Source of the DNA: Shouchella xiaoxiensis
GTDB taxonomy: Bacteria; Bacillota; Bacilli; Bacillales; Bacillaceae_D
Direction of reading: 5' to 3'
DNA length: 56,511 nt
Assembly: GCF_016907895.1 (NCBI RefSeq)
Contig: NZ_JAFBCV010000020.1
Location: forward strand, 1 to 56,511
Positions 35,218 to 43,092 of this stretch are shown here, piece after piece. A program made the translations under genes and the position numbers. The notes below the pieces were generated by a model that was not told the origin of the DNA, made no database searches, and saw nothing but the letters and a program-made list of their open reading frames with translations. Numbering within the stretch: the stretch's first letter is position 1; each line of letters begins with the position of its first letter.

Positions 35218-35401
35218 TGTTAAAAAACCTCTTTCTAGACTAATGCTTTACTTTTTCATGTTGTGTCTTTAACATTCACCACGCTCCATTATACCGTTCT
35301 TTAAATAAAGATGCACGGCAAATTAGTGGCATTTTATTATTGTTCTTTTTTTAGTATCTTGTCAAATGAAGCAGCCTATACCCAGAAGATTCGTTCCTCA
35401 C

Positions 35402-35440
35402 AAAAACAAACACCATTCCCAAAAAGGAAAAGGTGTTTGT
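35402..35440 (-). terminator. Terminator of the alpha/beta hydrolase gene
   Basis: Stem acaaacacc (35406-35414) with ggtgtttgt (35432-35440), inner ttcc/ggaa pairing, minus-strand T5 from 35402-35406. Confidence 0.75.
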
Positions 35441-35444
35441 TCAA

Positions 35445-36392
35445 TTAACGAATGTTACGTGCTAAAAAACCGCGCAGTTTGTCTTCATACTGGACTGAAT
35501 CCGTTCGATAGGCCATGCCGTGCTCAGCTCCACTTACAACGACTCGCTCACTTCCTTCAGGGGCAGTCTCGCTTAAACGGTAAACCATTTCGACTGGTAC
35601 AACTTTATCTTGATCACCGTGGAAAAACAAAATCGGTACATGTGCTTGCTGTACCTGTTTCAACGCTGACGCTTCGTAAAAAGAAAAACCAGAGCGCAGC
35701 CTTGTGTACAAACTAGCTAATGGTAAAAACGGAAAAGCTGGTAATTGATACATTTGTTTTAACTGATGTGTTAGAATCTCTGAAGTCGATGTATAGGCGC
35801 AATCCGCGACGATCGCTTTCACTTGCATTGGCAATTCTTCACCGCTGGTCATTAAGACCGTCGCTCCCCCCATTGAAATGCCATGGAGAGCAATCAAGGC
35901 TTGTCTCCCATGTCTCGCCAATAAATAATGAATCCATTTCAGATAATCTTTCCGTTCATGCCAGCCAAAGCCAATGTAATCCCCTTCACTCTTTCCATGC
36001 CCTCGTGCATCAGGGATCAGCACATTATAATTTAAGCTTTCCGCGTATAAACGCGCAAACCCATACATTTCTTCTCCTTTTCCTCCGTATCCATGAGCTA
36101 GAATCACGCACTTTAATGTTTCCATTCGCGCAGGAATATAAGTAGCCTTTAGCTGCAAGCCATCATTAGAAGTGATGGCAACCTCCGTTAATGCTTGTTT
36201 GTTTAGCCAAGCCTCATCCTCTTCTTTTTGCTGTTCAATCCCGAACTTTTCAAAAAAAAGGGCCTCCCTATCATCATCCACCACAGTACGCTTTATAGCA
36301 GTTCGATAAAAATATTCAGTTGCGCCAAGTAATACACCTGTTAGTAAAGTCCCACTTAATGCAAAAGCGGTTTTTTTGTTGAGTTTCTTCAC
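35445..36392 (-). CDS. Membrane-anchored alpha/beta hydrolase (YqkD-like)
   Basis: A 315-residue serine hydrolase with an N-terminal hydrophobic segment (about 8-28) that probably anchors it. The core shows the oxyanion strand VILAHGYGGKGEEM, PDARGHGKSEGDYIGFG, the nucleophile elbow HGISMGGA, FFHGDQDKVVPVEM with the likely acid Asp, and GAEHGMAYR with the catalytic His. The substrate is unknown. The start is uncertain: a GTG at 36392 follows GTGGGG, whereas an ATG 11 codons earlier (36425) has no clear site. Confidence 0.8.
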   Translation of the reverse strand: MKKLNKKTAFALSGTLLTGVLLGATEYFYRTAIKRTVVDDDREALFFEKFGIEQQKEEDEAWLNKQALTEVAITSNDGLQLKATYIPARMETLKCVILAHGYGGKGEEMYGFARLYAESLNYNVLIPDARGHGKSEGDYIGFGWHERKDYLKWIHYLLARHGRQALIALHGISMGGATVLMTSGEELPMQVKAIVADCAYTSTSEILTHQLKQMYQLPAFPFLPLASLYTRLRSGFSFYEASALKQVQQAHVPILFFHGDQDKVVPVEMVYRLSETAPEGSERVVVSGAEHGMAYRTDSVQYEDKLRGFLARNIR

Positions 36393-36532
36393 GTTAACGG
36401 CCCCACTTTCATTTAAAAATAACATCTGTCCAAATTCTTAAAAAATGTGTGCTTATCCTCTATCATTCATCTATTCATCTCACTAGTCAATTGAATAAGC
36501 TACAGTATCCTAGTTTAAAGGTGGTGGATAGT

Positions 36533-36850
36533 ATGTCTTGTTTTGATGAGAAAGACAAAGGCAGAGGTAAAGAAAAAGACTATGATTCCTGTGATTGTAA
36601 CTGTAATTTTAAACGATGTTTCTTCCCATTTCCAATTTCAAGAGGTGATGGATGCCAACCTTTAGCAACAGTTGGGTTAACTGTTTTAAGTTTACCAGCA
36701 AACACAGCTGTAACAATTACAGCTAATGGGTTAACCTACACCGGAACATTTATTGGATTTGATGTAAGCACGGGTACTGTTGTTTTTACAGATGGAATCC
36801 AAACATTACGATTCTCAACCTCACAAATTTGTACCATTACAGCAATCTAA
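36533..36850 (+). CDS. Cys-rich small protein with Sm-like C-terminal domain, possible spore coat protein
   Basis: A 105-residue protein. The N-terminus is charged then Cys-rich (SCDCNCNFKRCFFPF); the C-terminal 55 residues are beta-rich (VTITANGLTYTGTFIGFDVS, then TGTVVFTDGIQTLRF) and resemble the small-barrel DUF2642-type domains found in some Bacillus coat proteins. This comparison is from pattern only. The ATG at 36533 follows AAAGGTGG; an upstream in-frame ATG (36449) has no site. No signal peptide. It is a single-gene unit with its own terminator. Confidence 0.62.
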   Translation: MSCFDEKDKGRGKEKDYDSCDCNCNFKRCFFPFPISRGDGCQPLATVGLTVLSLPANTAVTITANGLTYTGTFIGFDVSTGTVVFTDGIQTLRFSTSQICTITAI

Positions 36851-36852
36851 TG

Positions 36853-36886
36853 ATTAAGTTGACCTAAATAGGTCAACTTAATTTTA
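36853..36886 (+). terminator. Terminator of the Cys-rich small protein gene
   Basis: Stem attaagttgacct (36853-36865) with aggtcaacttaat (36870-36882), 4-nt loop, then TTTATC. Confidence 0.85.
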
Positions 36887-36948
36887 TCTTCAAAAGATAT
36901 CATAATCACTCCGAACTAAGAATACGCTTGTTAAAAGGAGTTGATAGG

Positions 36949-37254
36949 ATGTTCGGAAATGGAGATTGGGTTGTGTATAAATCAGGTCGAACAAGTATTT
37001 TAGGTTGGATTAACGAGGCAAAAGTCATTGCGTCCGATTCTTCAAATGTGCCTATCAAAACGATGTATCAGTTTTATACGACGCAACGCTTTTTAAACGG
37101 CAAACAACCACTTTTAGCAAATGAAGAAGACTTGCTTCCAAGCCAGTCGAGACTAAAAAGCGCTGATATACGAGCTCTCCAGGAAATTGCCTTATTGACG
37201 AAGGACAAGCAGTGGTTTTATGATTTAAGCAAGCAATATACGAAGGTTCCTTAG
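36949..37254 (+). CDS. Small protein with IDEAL-like C-terminal segment
   Basis: A 101-residue protein. The N-terminal part (GDWVVYKSGRTSILGWINEA) looks like a small beta domain; the C-terminal part (IRALQEIALLTKDKQWFYDL, then SKQY) resembles the IDEAL motif of Bacillus YpiB-type proteins, in which a helix with a D-K/E-F pattern repeats. The ATG follows AAAAGGAG. A gene for a GNAT protein starts 23 bp after it, so they may be co-transcribed. Function unknown. Confidence 0.6.
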   Translation: MFGNGDWVVYKSGRTSILGWINEAKVIASDSSNVPIKTMYQFYTTQRFLNGKQPLLANEEDLLPSQSRLKSADIRALQEIALLTKDKQWFYDLSKQYTKVP

Positions 37255-37277
37255 AATCTGTGAAACTGGAGGAAATC

Positions 37278-37724
37278 ATGAAGCTCAAGCAAGTAAAAAC
37301 AATAATTGAACTCGAACAAGCGCTTCATCTACGTGAATTGGTTTTCGTCCATGAGCAACACTGTCCCCTAGAACAGGAGTTTGACCAGTACGATCACTTA
37401 GATGCTTCATGCATCCACATACTTGCTGTTTCTGAAACAGATCAGCCGATCGGTACTGGCCGTATCCGTTTTGTTGATGGTAAAGCAAAGCTTGAGCGAA
37501 TTTGTATTCTGGAATCCATTCGAAAAAGTGGAGTTGGCCATTCAATTGTTACCTACTTAGAAAAAATCGCAAGAGCTCAAGAGATAAAGCATTTTTACTT
37601 ACATGGTCAACAGCAGGCCATCCCATTTTATCAGAAATTAGGCTATCAGCCCGATTCAGATCTATTTATGGAGGATAACATCCCACATGTCTTAATGCGT
37701 AAAGAAGAAGATCTCATTTCCTAG
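37278..37724 (+). CDS. GNAT N-acetyltransferase (YjcF-like)
   Basis: A 148-residue single-domain GNAT enzyme resembling the Bacillus YjcF group. The N-terminal strand-helix (LRELVFVHEQHCPLEQEFDQ) and the acetyl-CoA loop region LERICILESIRKSGVGHSIV near 76-95 are visible, with FYQKLGYQP near 119-127 as motif B. The start is ATG 37278 with GGAGG five bases upstream; a GTG at 37260 is less likely. The substrate is unknown. Confidence 0.78.
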   Translation: MKLKQVKTIIELEQALHLRELVFVHEQHCPLEQEFDQYDHLDASCIHILAVSETDQPIGTGRIRFVDGKAKLERICILESIRKSGVGHSIVTYLEKIARAQEIKHFYLHGQQQAIPFYQKLGYQPDSDLFMEDNIPHVLMRKEEDLIS

Positions 37725-37740
37725 ATCTTCTTCTTTTTCT
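37701..37740 (+). terminator. Terminator overlapping the GNAT gene end
   Basis: Stem aaagaagaagatct (37701-37714) with agatcttcttcttt (37723-37736), 8-nt loop, T-rich tail. The TAG stop (37722-37724) lies in the loop and stem. Confidence 0.75.
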
Positions 37741-37981
37741 AACTTAATCGCTTAATTTGTACATTTGCTAAGCGCACCTCGATACGTTGGGCTGGAGTAC
37801 CACGAATGTAATCAAGGTCGTAAATGATTTCCGCAATTGCCCCTAAAAACGATACGTCTTTATTCACACGGAGTCGAATTTTATTGACACTCGTCACATG
37901 AGCTAACAATAATTCCGCTTCTTTGCCTCTTACTTGATGCAATAACTCTTCATTATCTAGATCAATTAAATCAACCTGCAT
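37739..37981 (-). CDS. Conserved hypothetical small protein
   Basis: An 80-residue protein that I do not recognise (MQVDLIDLDNEELLHQVRGK at the start). Strand-helix-strand alternation suggests a compact alpha/beta fold; there is no membrane segment. The ATG has a strong GGAGGAGG site. It is convergent with the GNAT gene and precedes a long non-coding stretch. Confidence 0.62.
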   Translation of the reverse strand: MQVDLIDLDNEELLHQVRGKEAELLLAHVTSVNKIRLRVNKDVSFLGAIAEIIYDLDYIRGTPAQRIEVRLANVQIKRLS

Positions 37982-38210
37982 TGAAATCTCCTCCTCCCTC
38001 TAATTGGTCGAACGAAACTTATCTTTTCATCATACGATTTATCTATTAGTTTGAGTATGATTGTCCTAAGGATTCTGCCAACTGTTTTGTTTATCTTGCG
38101 TACGTAATATTGATACGATTATTGCCTAACAAATATTCCACCAGAATAAAGGCTTAGATTGTAATCGGTGTTGATCCTTTTTATCAAGCGTACGCCTGAT
38201 ATCGCCCAGA

Positions 38211-38427
38211 CTATTTTACAAATTCACTTCCAGTTGAAAAAAGCTCTGTCTGACCACGTAAAAGAACTCCGATTATCAAGATGAGAATGTTTAAAAGAAC
38301 CGTTAACGCAGAAGCGATAAAAATGGTTTTGCTCTTTTTTTCATAAAGAAGCAGATAAGGCCGATAAGTAGTAGAGGTCCAGATGCTAACAAACTAATCA
38401 TAAAGAAGTAAGCTATTTGGTTTCCAA
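38211..38427 (-). pseudogene. Frameshifted gene for a two-helix small membrane protein
   Basis: Two minus-strand frames together encode one two-helix protein: first GNQIAYFFMISLLASGPLLL with IGLICFFMKK, then, after a shift at an A7 tract (T-run 38335-38341), SKTIFIASALTVLLNILILI with GVLLRGQTELFSTGSEFVK and a TAG stop at 38211-38213. Adding one A restores the join. A GGAGG site precedes a TTG at 38425-38427 that is also one base out of frame, so a second single-base loss is likely. A TATAAT -10 (complement at 38462-38467) lies upstream. It may be decayed or affected by homopolymer errors. Confidence 0.65.
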
Positions 38428-38537
38428 AGGTTTACCTCCAAATATTAGGGAATTTATCTTTATTATAGCTATTGGTAAATTCTTTTACTAGATCATTCCT
38501 TCTGCTTAAAAAAAATTAATCAAGGAGGGATTTTACT

Positions 38538-38762
38538 TTGAAAAAACAACTTTTATTTGTAAGCATGATGTTTCTAATCGGTTGGGCAATCGCCTATACT
38601 TTTACATATAATGGACATTTTAATACCCAATGGCAACATACTAATCGACTTAAAACTTGTTTGCTTGAGAATGCCATTCTATACGAACAGAGGAGTGCAA
38701 CCTTATTTATTCAAGAAGATGCGCTAGAAGACGCGACTGATTTATGTTTGCCAGACTCCTAA
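38538..38762 (+). CDS. Small signal-peptide or membrane-anchored hypothetical protein
   Basis: A 74-residue protein starting at a TTG preceded by AAGGAGGG. The N-terminus (MKKQLLFVSMMFLIGWAIAY) is a signal peptide or single membrane anchor; the rest is polar with two cysteines (residues 41 and 70) that could form a disulfide outside the cell. I recognise no family. Upstream (37982-38210) there is about 230 bp with nothing identifiable. Confidence 0.6.
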   Translation: MKKQLLFVSMMFLIGWAIAYTFTYNGHFNTQWQHTNRLKTCLLENAILYEQRSATLFIQEDALEDATDLCLPDS

Positions 38763-38804
38763 TAAATCTGTGTTTTTTTAAAATTAAAAACTGTTCCAAC
38801 TAAG

Positions 38805-38891
38805 TTAAATCCTAGCCACTGTCCATCCAGTCGCGATTAGCATCGTTATGCCTGTTCTATAAGAAAGTCCGAATAATAGATAAATCCGCAA
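38805..38891 (-). CDS. Possible 28-residue hydrophobic peptide
   Basis: A TTG start with AAGGAG three bases upstream and AGGAGG further up opens 28 codons: MRIYLLFGLSYRTGITMLIA then TGWTVARI. It is one short membrane helix with basic ends. Supporting it are the ribosome site and composition; against it are its size and the lack of a known relative. The rest of 38763-39070 shows nothing definite. Confidence 0.3.
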   Translation of the reverse strand: MRIYLLFGLSYRTGITMLIATGWTVARI

Positions 38892-39070
38892 TTACTCCTT
38901 AGCGCCTCCTCTCATTTAAATAGGAAATTCCTAATGATCTATAGACGCTCACTAAAATAGTTTGTCACCATCTAAAAGAACGAAACATCTATCTTGACCT
39001 CTATAGTCAATCACCTAATAGCGTTCTCCTTCATACGCTACTACTACCACAAGCGAAAGAAGGAACAAGT

Positions 39071-40465
39071 ATGGAGTTAGTAGCGTCTCATTGGATCTAT
39101 CTCATCGGCATCTTACTCATTGTACTGACTATGTTGTTCCGCAAAAATGTTTTAGTTCCAGCAATACTAATGACATTTGTTGTTGGGTTTGCTTTTAGCG
39201 GCTCAATCATTTCCGGTTTTCAAACGATTTTTATGTCAAGCCTCGTTGCAGCCAGTGAATTATTTAATATCTTTTTAATTATCGCGATCATGACCGCTTT
39301 ATTACAAAGCTTAGATTCCGTTGGTGCAAGCGAACAAATGGTACGCCCTTTCTCAAAAGTTATGACGAATGCAACCGTTTCCTATATCGTTCTCATCGCA
39401 GTAACCTATGGCATTTCTCTCTTTTTCTGGCCAACCCCAGCTGTACCGCTAGTCGGGGCGCTTCTACTTCCTGTTGCGGTGCGGGCGGGACTTCCTCCAC
39501 TTTATGCTGCAGGAGCAATTGCTCTGGCGGGGCAAGGAATGGCATTATCAAGTGATTATATGATTCAAATTGCACCGATGCTAAGTGCTACTGCAGCTGG
39601 CGTCTCTGTTTCCTCTGTTGCTGATCGTGCTCTTGTGTTGTCGTTAATAACTGGTGTTGTAGCAATGATTCTAATGTATCTCTTCTTTCGCAACGAGAGA
39701 AAACAGTTTACAGATAAATCAAAGCGCTCAGGTGCACGTGATTTTAAGATTAAACATGCTCGTACACGGACATGGAAATCGACCCTTTTCTCTACGCTCA
39801 CCCCAGTTGTTTTTGCGGCAGTTATTCTTTATATGCTTTATACGGCATTGTTTACCGACCTTCAGTATGAAGGAAGTTCGGGTGCTGCGTTAATTGGTGG
39901 TGTTTCTGTTATCCTGCTTGTGCTTATCTCTTGTTTCTATCGTCCGAAACACGTACTTGATGATGTCAGCAATCATTTAGTTGATGGCTTTTTATTCGCT
40001 TTTAAAGCAATGGGACCAGTCATTCCCATCGCCGGTTTCTTTTTCCTTGGAAGCGGTGATTTTTCCTCAGCTATTTTGGGGATTGAACAGGCACCTTCGT
40101 TTCTTTTTGACATAGTCAGAGCGGGAGAACATCTCATTCCTTCTCACCCAGCATTTACTGCGTTTGGATTACTTTTTGTTGGAATGTTGACTGGGCTAGA
40201 TGGTTCAGGTTTTTCAGGTCTGCCATTAACTGGTGCCCTTGCTGGAGCTCTCGCGCCGGTTTCTGGAATTGAACCTGCGACACTCGCGGCAATTGGCCAG
40301 ATGGGCGCTATTTGGGTAGGTGGAGGAACATTAATTGCATGGTCCTCTCTCGTAGCCGTTGCTGGTGTTGCCAAAGTGAACGTGCAGCAACTTGTCCGCC
40401 TCTGTTTTATTCCAGTCGTTGTCGGGCTATTGATTTCTACTTTGGTTGCTTTGCTTTTATGGTAA
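39071..40465 (+). CDS. Multispanning permease of unknown substrate
   Basis: A 464-residue membrane protein with about 11-12 helices. The two halves each hold a polar-interrupted hairpin (YGISLFFWPTPAVPLVGALL near 114-133 and LTGLDGSGFSGLPLTGALAG near 376-395), the layout of ion-transporter superfamily secondary carriers such as GntP-, DctM- or NhaC-type proteins. A cytoplasmic basic loop lies near 205-235. No close family could be named, and the substrate is unknown. The ATG has AAAGAAGGAAC upstream. It is a single-gene unit with its own terminator. Confidence 0.75.
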   Translation: MELVASHWIYLIGILLIVLTMLFRKNVLVPAILMTFVVGFAFSGSIISGFQTIFMSSLVAASELFNIFLIIAIMTALLQSLDSVGASEQMVRPFSKVMTNATVSYIVLIAVTYGISLFFWPTPAVPLVGALLLPVAVRAGLPPLYAAGAIALAGQGMALSSDYMIQIAPMLSATAAGVSVSSVADRALVLSLITGVVAMILMYLFFRNERKQFTDKSKRSGARDFKIKHARTRTWKSTLFSTLTPVVFAAVILYMLYTALFTDLQYEGSSGAALIGGVSVILLVLISCFYRPKHVLDDVSNHLVDGFLFAFKAMGPVIPIAGFFFLGSGDFSSAILGIEQAPSFLFDIVRAGEHLIPSHPAFTAFGLLFVGMLTGLDGSGFSGLPLTGALAGALAPVSGIEPATLAAIGQMGAIWVGGGTLIAWSSLVAVAGVAKVNVQQLVRLCFIPVVVGLLISTLVALLLW

Positions 40466-40555
40466 TCACGATACTATAGCAAACGAATGATTAGACTGAT
40501 TTAAAGCTTCATCAAAGCATACGAATCAGAATCTGGTGTTAGTAACAATTCGATC

Positions 40556-40594
40556 AAAAGAACCGTCATAGCTATAGCTATGACGGTCACTTTT
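40556..40594. terminator. Bidirectional terminator
   Basis: A 26-bp palindrome (40562-40587, arms accgtcatagct and agctatgacggt) with TTTT on both strands, between the permease and the convergent MazG-type gene. Confidence 0.85.
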
Positions 40595-40597
40595 GAT

Positions 40598-40900
40598 TTA
40601 TTTTGTCCAATTTCGTCCAGCATTGATTTTCATTTTTTCCGAGAATGCTTGCGTTAAGTCAATCTCATGTCTGTTTGCGATTTCTACCGTGTTCCAAATA
40701 ATATCAAAAAGCTCATGGCTTAATGCTGTTTTTACTTGTGGTTTTTCTGATTCATCAACCCAGCTTAATTTTAACAGCTCTTTACTCATTTCTCCTACTT
40801 CACTCATCAAGAACAAGTACCTTGCTTCATCGCTTACTTCCGTGAATCCTTTTTTCTCACAAAAGGTTTCTACATATTGCTGAAATGCCTGCCACTCCAT
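40598..40900 (-). CDS. MazG-type nucleotide pyrophosphohydrolase
   Basis: A 100-residue all-helical NTP pyrophosphatase of the MazG/RS21-C6 group. The metal-binding pattern is visible: SEVGEMSKELL near 33-43 (ExxE) and HELFDIIWNTVEIANRHEID near 62-81 (ExxD). It would hydrolyse unwanted (d)NTPs to monophosphates. The ATG follows GGAGAAT. Last gene of a four-gene minus-strand operon headed by a YdbM-like flavoprotein. Confidence 0.75.
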   Translation of the reverse strand: MEWQAFQQYVETFCEKKGFTEVSDEARYLFLMSEVGEMSKELLKLSWVDESEKPQVKTALSHELFDIIWNTVEIANRHEIDLTQAFSEKMKINAGRNWTK

Positions 40901-40905
40901 TGAAT

Positions 40906-41310
40906 TTATTCTCCTTTGAACGGTCTTTTATCACTTTTATCGTAATCATCCGTTGTTTTTAAATGCTCTATAGCAGCTTCAAGATAAAGTTGAAAAGCCT
41001 GCTCTTTTTTGGTTTCAAGCTGATTTTGAATAACGGTTTGAATTCGTTCAAAATTATCGATGACAAGATAGGTTGTCATCCCGTGTTTTGTCAGAATGCC
41101 ATTTAACCAAAGAGCATAATCAACAAATACTTGTTGATCACGAATCGCATATGCCGCTTCTAAATGGCGAAAGTGATGTTCATTGTCTTCAATTGTATGC
41201 TTCCAGCCCTTTTCACCATAACGCTGCTGTAATGCCGGGAATGCTTGATAAATGTCCGCAGCTAGCGCTCTGACAATCGGATCATAATACTCAGGTAAGC
41301 GTTCATTCAT
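40906..41310 (-). CDS. Conserved hypothetical helical protein
   Basis: A 134-residue, mostly helical protein (LPEYYDPIVRALAADIYQAF, then EDNEHHFRHLEAAYAIRDQQ, VFVDYALWLNGILTKHGM). Several His and a Tyr-Trp-rich core hint at a globin-like or four-helix sensor, but I cannot name the family. The ATG at 41310 has GAGGTG seven bases upstream and overlaps the preceding stop by 8 bp; a TTG one codon earlier is possible. Third gene of the YdbM-type operon. Confidence 0.65.
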   Translation of the reverse strand: MNERLPEYYDPIVRALAADIYQAFPALQQRYGEKGWKHTIEDNEHHFRHLEAAYAIRDQQVFVDYALWLNGILTKHGMTTYLVIDNFERIQTVIQNQLETKKEQAFQLYLEAAIEHLKTTDDYDKSDKRPFKGE

Positions 41311-41611
41311 CAATAATCACCTCAAATTGCTTTACAGATGGAACAATCGCCGCTAAATCTTGATCTGGATACTTTTTTTCCAAATCATGAATGTCTTTAA
41401 ATTGTTGACTTCGAACCCAGTTTAAATAATCTACTTTTGAGTCCCACTCAATTTCTACTGTTAACTCACCTTGTTTTTTATGGTGTTGCAACAACCGAAA
41501 TGAGCGAAACCCCTTGGCTTGATCCACTTTTCGTGATCGATTTTTGTAAATCTCAATGACTTCATTTGCCTTTTCGTCTGGCGCACGAAACGTTGAATGA
41601 ACTACGTACAT
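41303..41611 (-). CDS. Antibiotic-biosynthesis-monooxygenase (ABM) fold protein
   Basis: A 102-residue protein with the dimeric alpha/beta-barrel pattern of ABM/HmoA-type proteins: MYVVHSTFRAPDEKANEVIE, KGFRSFRLLQHHKK, GELTVEIEWDSKVDYLNWVR and the helix SQQFKDIHDLEKKY. The haem-contacting His of IsdG/HmoB enzymes is not clearly placed, so haem degradation is not assumed. The ATG has AGAGGGGAACC. Second gene of the operon, 9 bp after the flavoprotein gene. Confidence 0.7.
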   Translation of the reverse strand: MYVVHSTFRAPDEKANEVIEIYKNRSRKVDQAKGFRSFRLLQHHKKQGELTVEIEWDSKVDYLNWVRSQQFKDIHDLEKKYPDQDLAAIVPSVKQFEVIIDE

Positions 41612-41620
41612 GGTTCCCCT

Positions 41621-42769
41621 CTATTCTTCTGAAAGTATTAGTGCTGCGGCATCTTCAATCGTTTTGTCATCCATCGGCGGGTTATGCAGGCCGGCACGCA
41701 CGTTTCGATAATGCCTTGACAGTGGCGATGCGTGAGCTAAGCTATGGGCGCCAACAACTCGCATCGACAAGTCCACTATTTGCTGTGCTTGGTTTACAAC
41801 CGTGTACTTTGCAATTGCCAGCGCAGCGGTCATCGTTTTTCGATAGTCTTCATTTCCGCCATCCCATTCCGTTGAAACACTATATAGAGTGCGTTTACTT
41901 TGTTCATATAAGATGCGAGCTTCTCCTAATTTTTGTCTTACTGCTGGCAGTTCTGAAATCGTCCCTTTAATACTTGTTGGCGAATAGGATTTTGCAAAAG
42001 CGCTCGCTTCTTTTAAAGCCGCGAGCGCGATTCCTAGGTAACATGCAGGAATATGTAACAACCAAGCTTGTGGTGTGTTCGCCTTCACTTGGTATTTCAA
42101 GAAGAATTCAGCTGGTAGCGTTACATCCTTTAAATGTAAATCGTGACTTCCCGTAGAACCCATAGACATCATATCCCACGTCTTTTCAATCTCAATACCT
42201 GCCGTTTCATGTGGTACAAGAAAGAGTCCTGGCTGCTGCTCACCTTCAACCATTGCCAAAATAAGAAAATAATCGAGCTCTTCTGCAAGCGTTGTAAACG
42301 TCTTACTCCCATTTAGAATCCAGTTTTCGCCAACTTTTCGAGCTGTTGTTTGAAAAATACCACCCCGGGTTGGACTGCCTGTAGCTTTTTCCGTTGCGGC
42401 TGTATTAAGAAGAACTCCTTTCGTGACAACTTCGGTTAATATACGCTCCTGCATAGCGGCAGGCCAGTTTTTTTCCTGAGCAAGCTGATACATCGTTCCC
42501 ATATGCCAACCAATGCAAAGTGCTGTTGGCCCATCAGCTTGAGCAATTTGTTCCTGCATGGAAATTAATTCAGTTAATGAGATTTCTTCTCCACCAAAAC
42601 GTCTTTCAACAGGCAATGCCGTATAGCCTGATTGACGCAATTTATGAATATTCTCAACAGGCACCGTTTGTTGTCGATCATGTACAGCACCTATTTCTTT
42701 AAATGGTTTTATTAAAGAGGTTAGTTTCTTCATTCGTTCATCAGCTGTCGTTAAGTTAAGTAAGGACAC
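41621..42769 (-). CDS. Acyl-CoA dehydrogenase-like flavoprotein (YdbM type)
   Basis: A 382-residue flavoprotein of the acyl-CoA dehydrogenase fold, about the length of Bacillus YdbM. Segments are YTALPVERRFGGEEISLTEL near 48-67, LLNTAATEKATGSPTRGG near 119-136, WILNGSKTFTTLAEELDYFL near 149-168, WDMMSMGSTGSHDLHLKDV near 200-218, and SLAHASPLSRHYRNVRAGLHN near 346-366. Such proteins oxidise acyl-CoA or act as FMN-dependent monooxygenases; YdbM's substrate is not established. A GTG at 42769 is preferred over one at 42778 by its spacing to GGAGAAGG. First gene of a four-gene operon. Confidence 0.8.
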   Translation of the reverse strand: MSLLNLTTADERMKKLTSLIKPFKEIGAVHDRQQTVPVENIHKLRQSGYTALPVERRFGGEEISLTELISMQEQIAQADGPTALCIGWHMGTMYQLAQEKNWPAAMQERILTEVVTKGVLLNTAATEKATGSPTRGGIFQTTARKVGENWILNGSKTFTTLAEELDYFLILAMVEGEQQPGLFLVPHETAGIEIEKTWDMMSMGSTGSHDLHLKDVTLPAEFFLKYQVKANTPQAWLLHIPACYLGIALAALKEASAFAKSYSPTSIKGTISELPAVRQKLGEARILYEQSKRTLYSVSTEWDGGNEDYRKTMTAALAIAKYTVVNQAQQIVDLSMRVVGAHSLAHASPLSRHYRNVRAGLHNPPMDDKTIEDAAALILSEE

Positions 42770-42813
42770 GTTACACACACCTTCTCCGAAAATTCAGATT
42801 AAAACAGAATACA

Positions 42814-42842
42814 AAGAAAGCATGTGTTACACATGCTTTCTT
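42814..42842 (-). terminator. Hairpin after the small charged protein gene
   Basis: Stem aagaaagcatgtg (from 42814) with cacatgctttctt (to 42842), very short loop. The minus-strand tail is only moderately T-rich. It separates the small gene at 42846-42977 from the YdbM-type operon. Confidence 0.65.
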
Positions 42843-42845
42843 CAT

Positions 42846-42977
42846 TTATTTATCGCTTTTCTCTTGTTCTTTCTTTTTATCATCTTCAGCCGTGCCTTGC
42901 TCAAGCGCTTCGTCAAATTGTCTCTTTACTTTTTCCTCGCCTGATTCATCCTTGTTTTTCTTTTTCTCGTCGTTCAT
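42846..42977 (-). CDS. 43-residue highly charged protein
   Basis: An ATG with a strong GAAAGGAGTGG site opens 43 codons: MNDEKKKNKDESGEEKVKRQ, then FDEALEQGTAEDDKKKEQEK and SDK. It is almost all charged or polar, likely disordered, reminiscent in composition of small YfhD-like or spore-expressed proteins of Bacillus, but no family is assigned. A hairpin terminator follows directly. The ribosome site and terminator make it a credible gene. Confidence 0.6.
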   Translation of the reverse strand: MNDEKKKNKDESGEEKVKRQFDEALEQGTAEDDKKKEQEKSDK

Positions 42978-43092
42978 GAGTTCCACTCCTTTCTTCGCTT
43001 TCCACTTATACTTTACCCGTTATAGATACTTGCCAATCATGTTTCATTTTTTTCATAAAGGCTATCTACATTCAAAAAAGGATGTGATCGCC

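Noticed and set aside
36449-36532. Longer N-terminus of the Cys-rich small protein
   Set aside because: No ribosome site before 36449, while ATG 36533 has AAAGGTGG at proper spacing.
42892-43092. N-terminal extension of the YdaT-like protein
   Set aside because: It is antisense to the 43-residue protein, is Phe/Ser-rich noise, and the YdaT-like similarity begins at ATG 43093.
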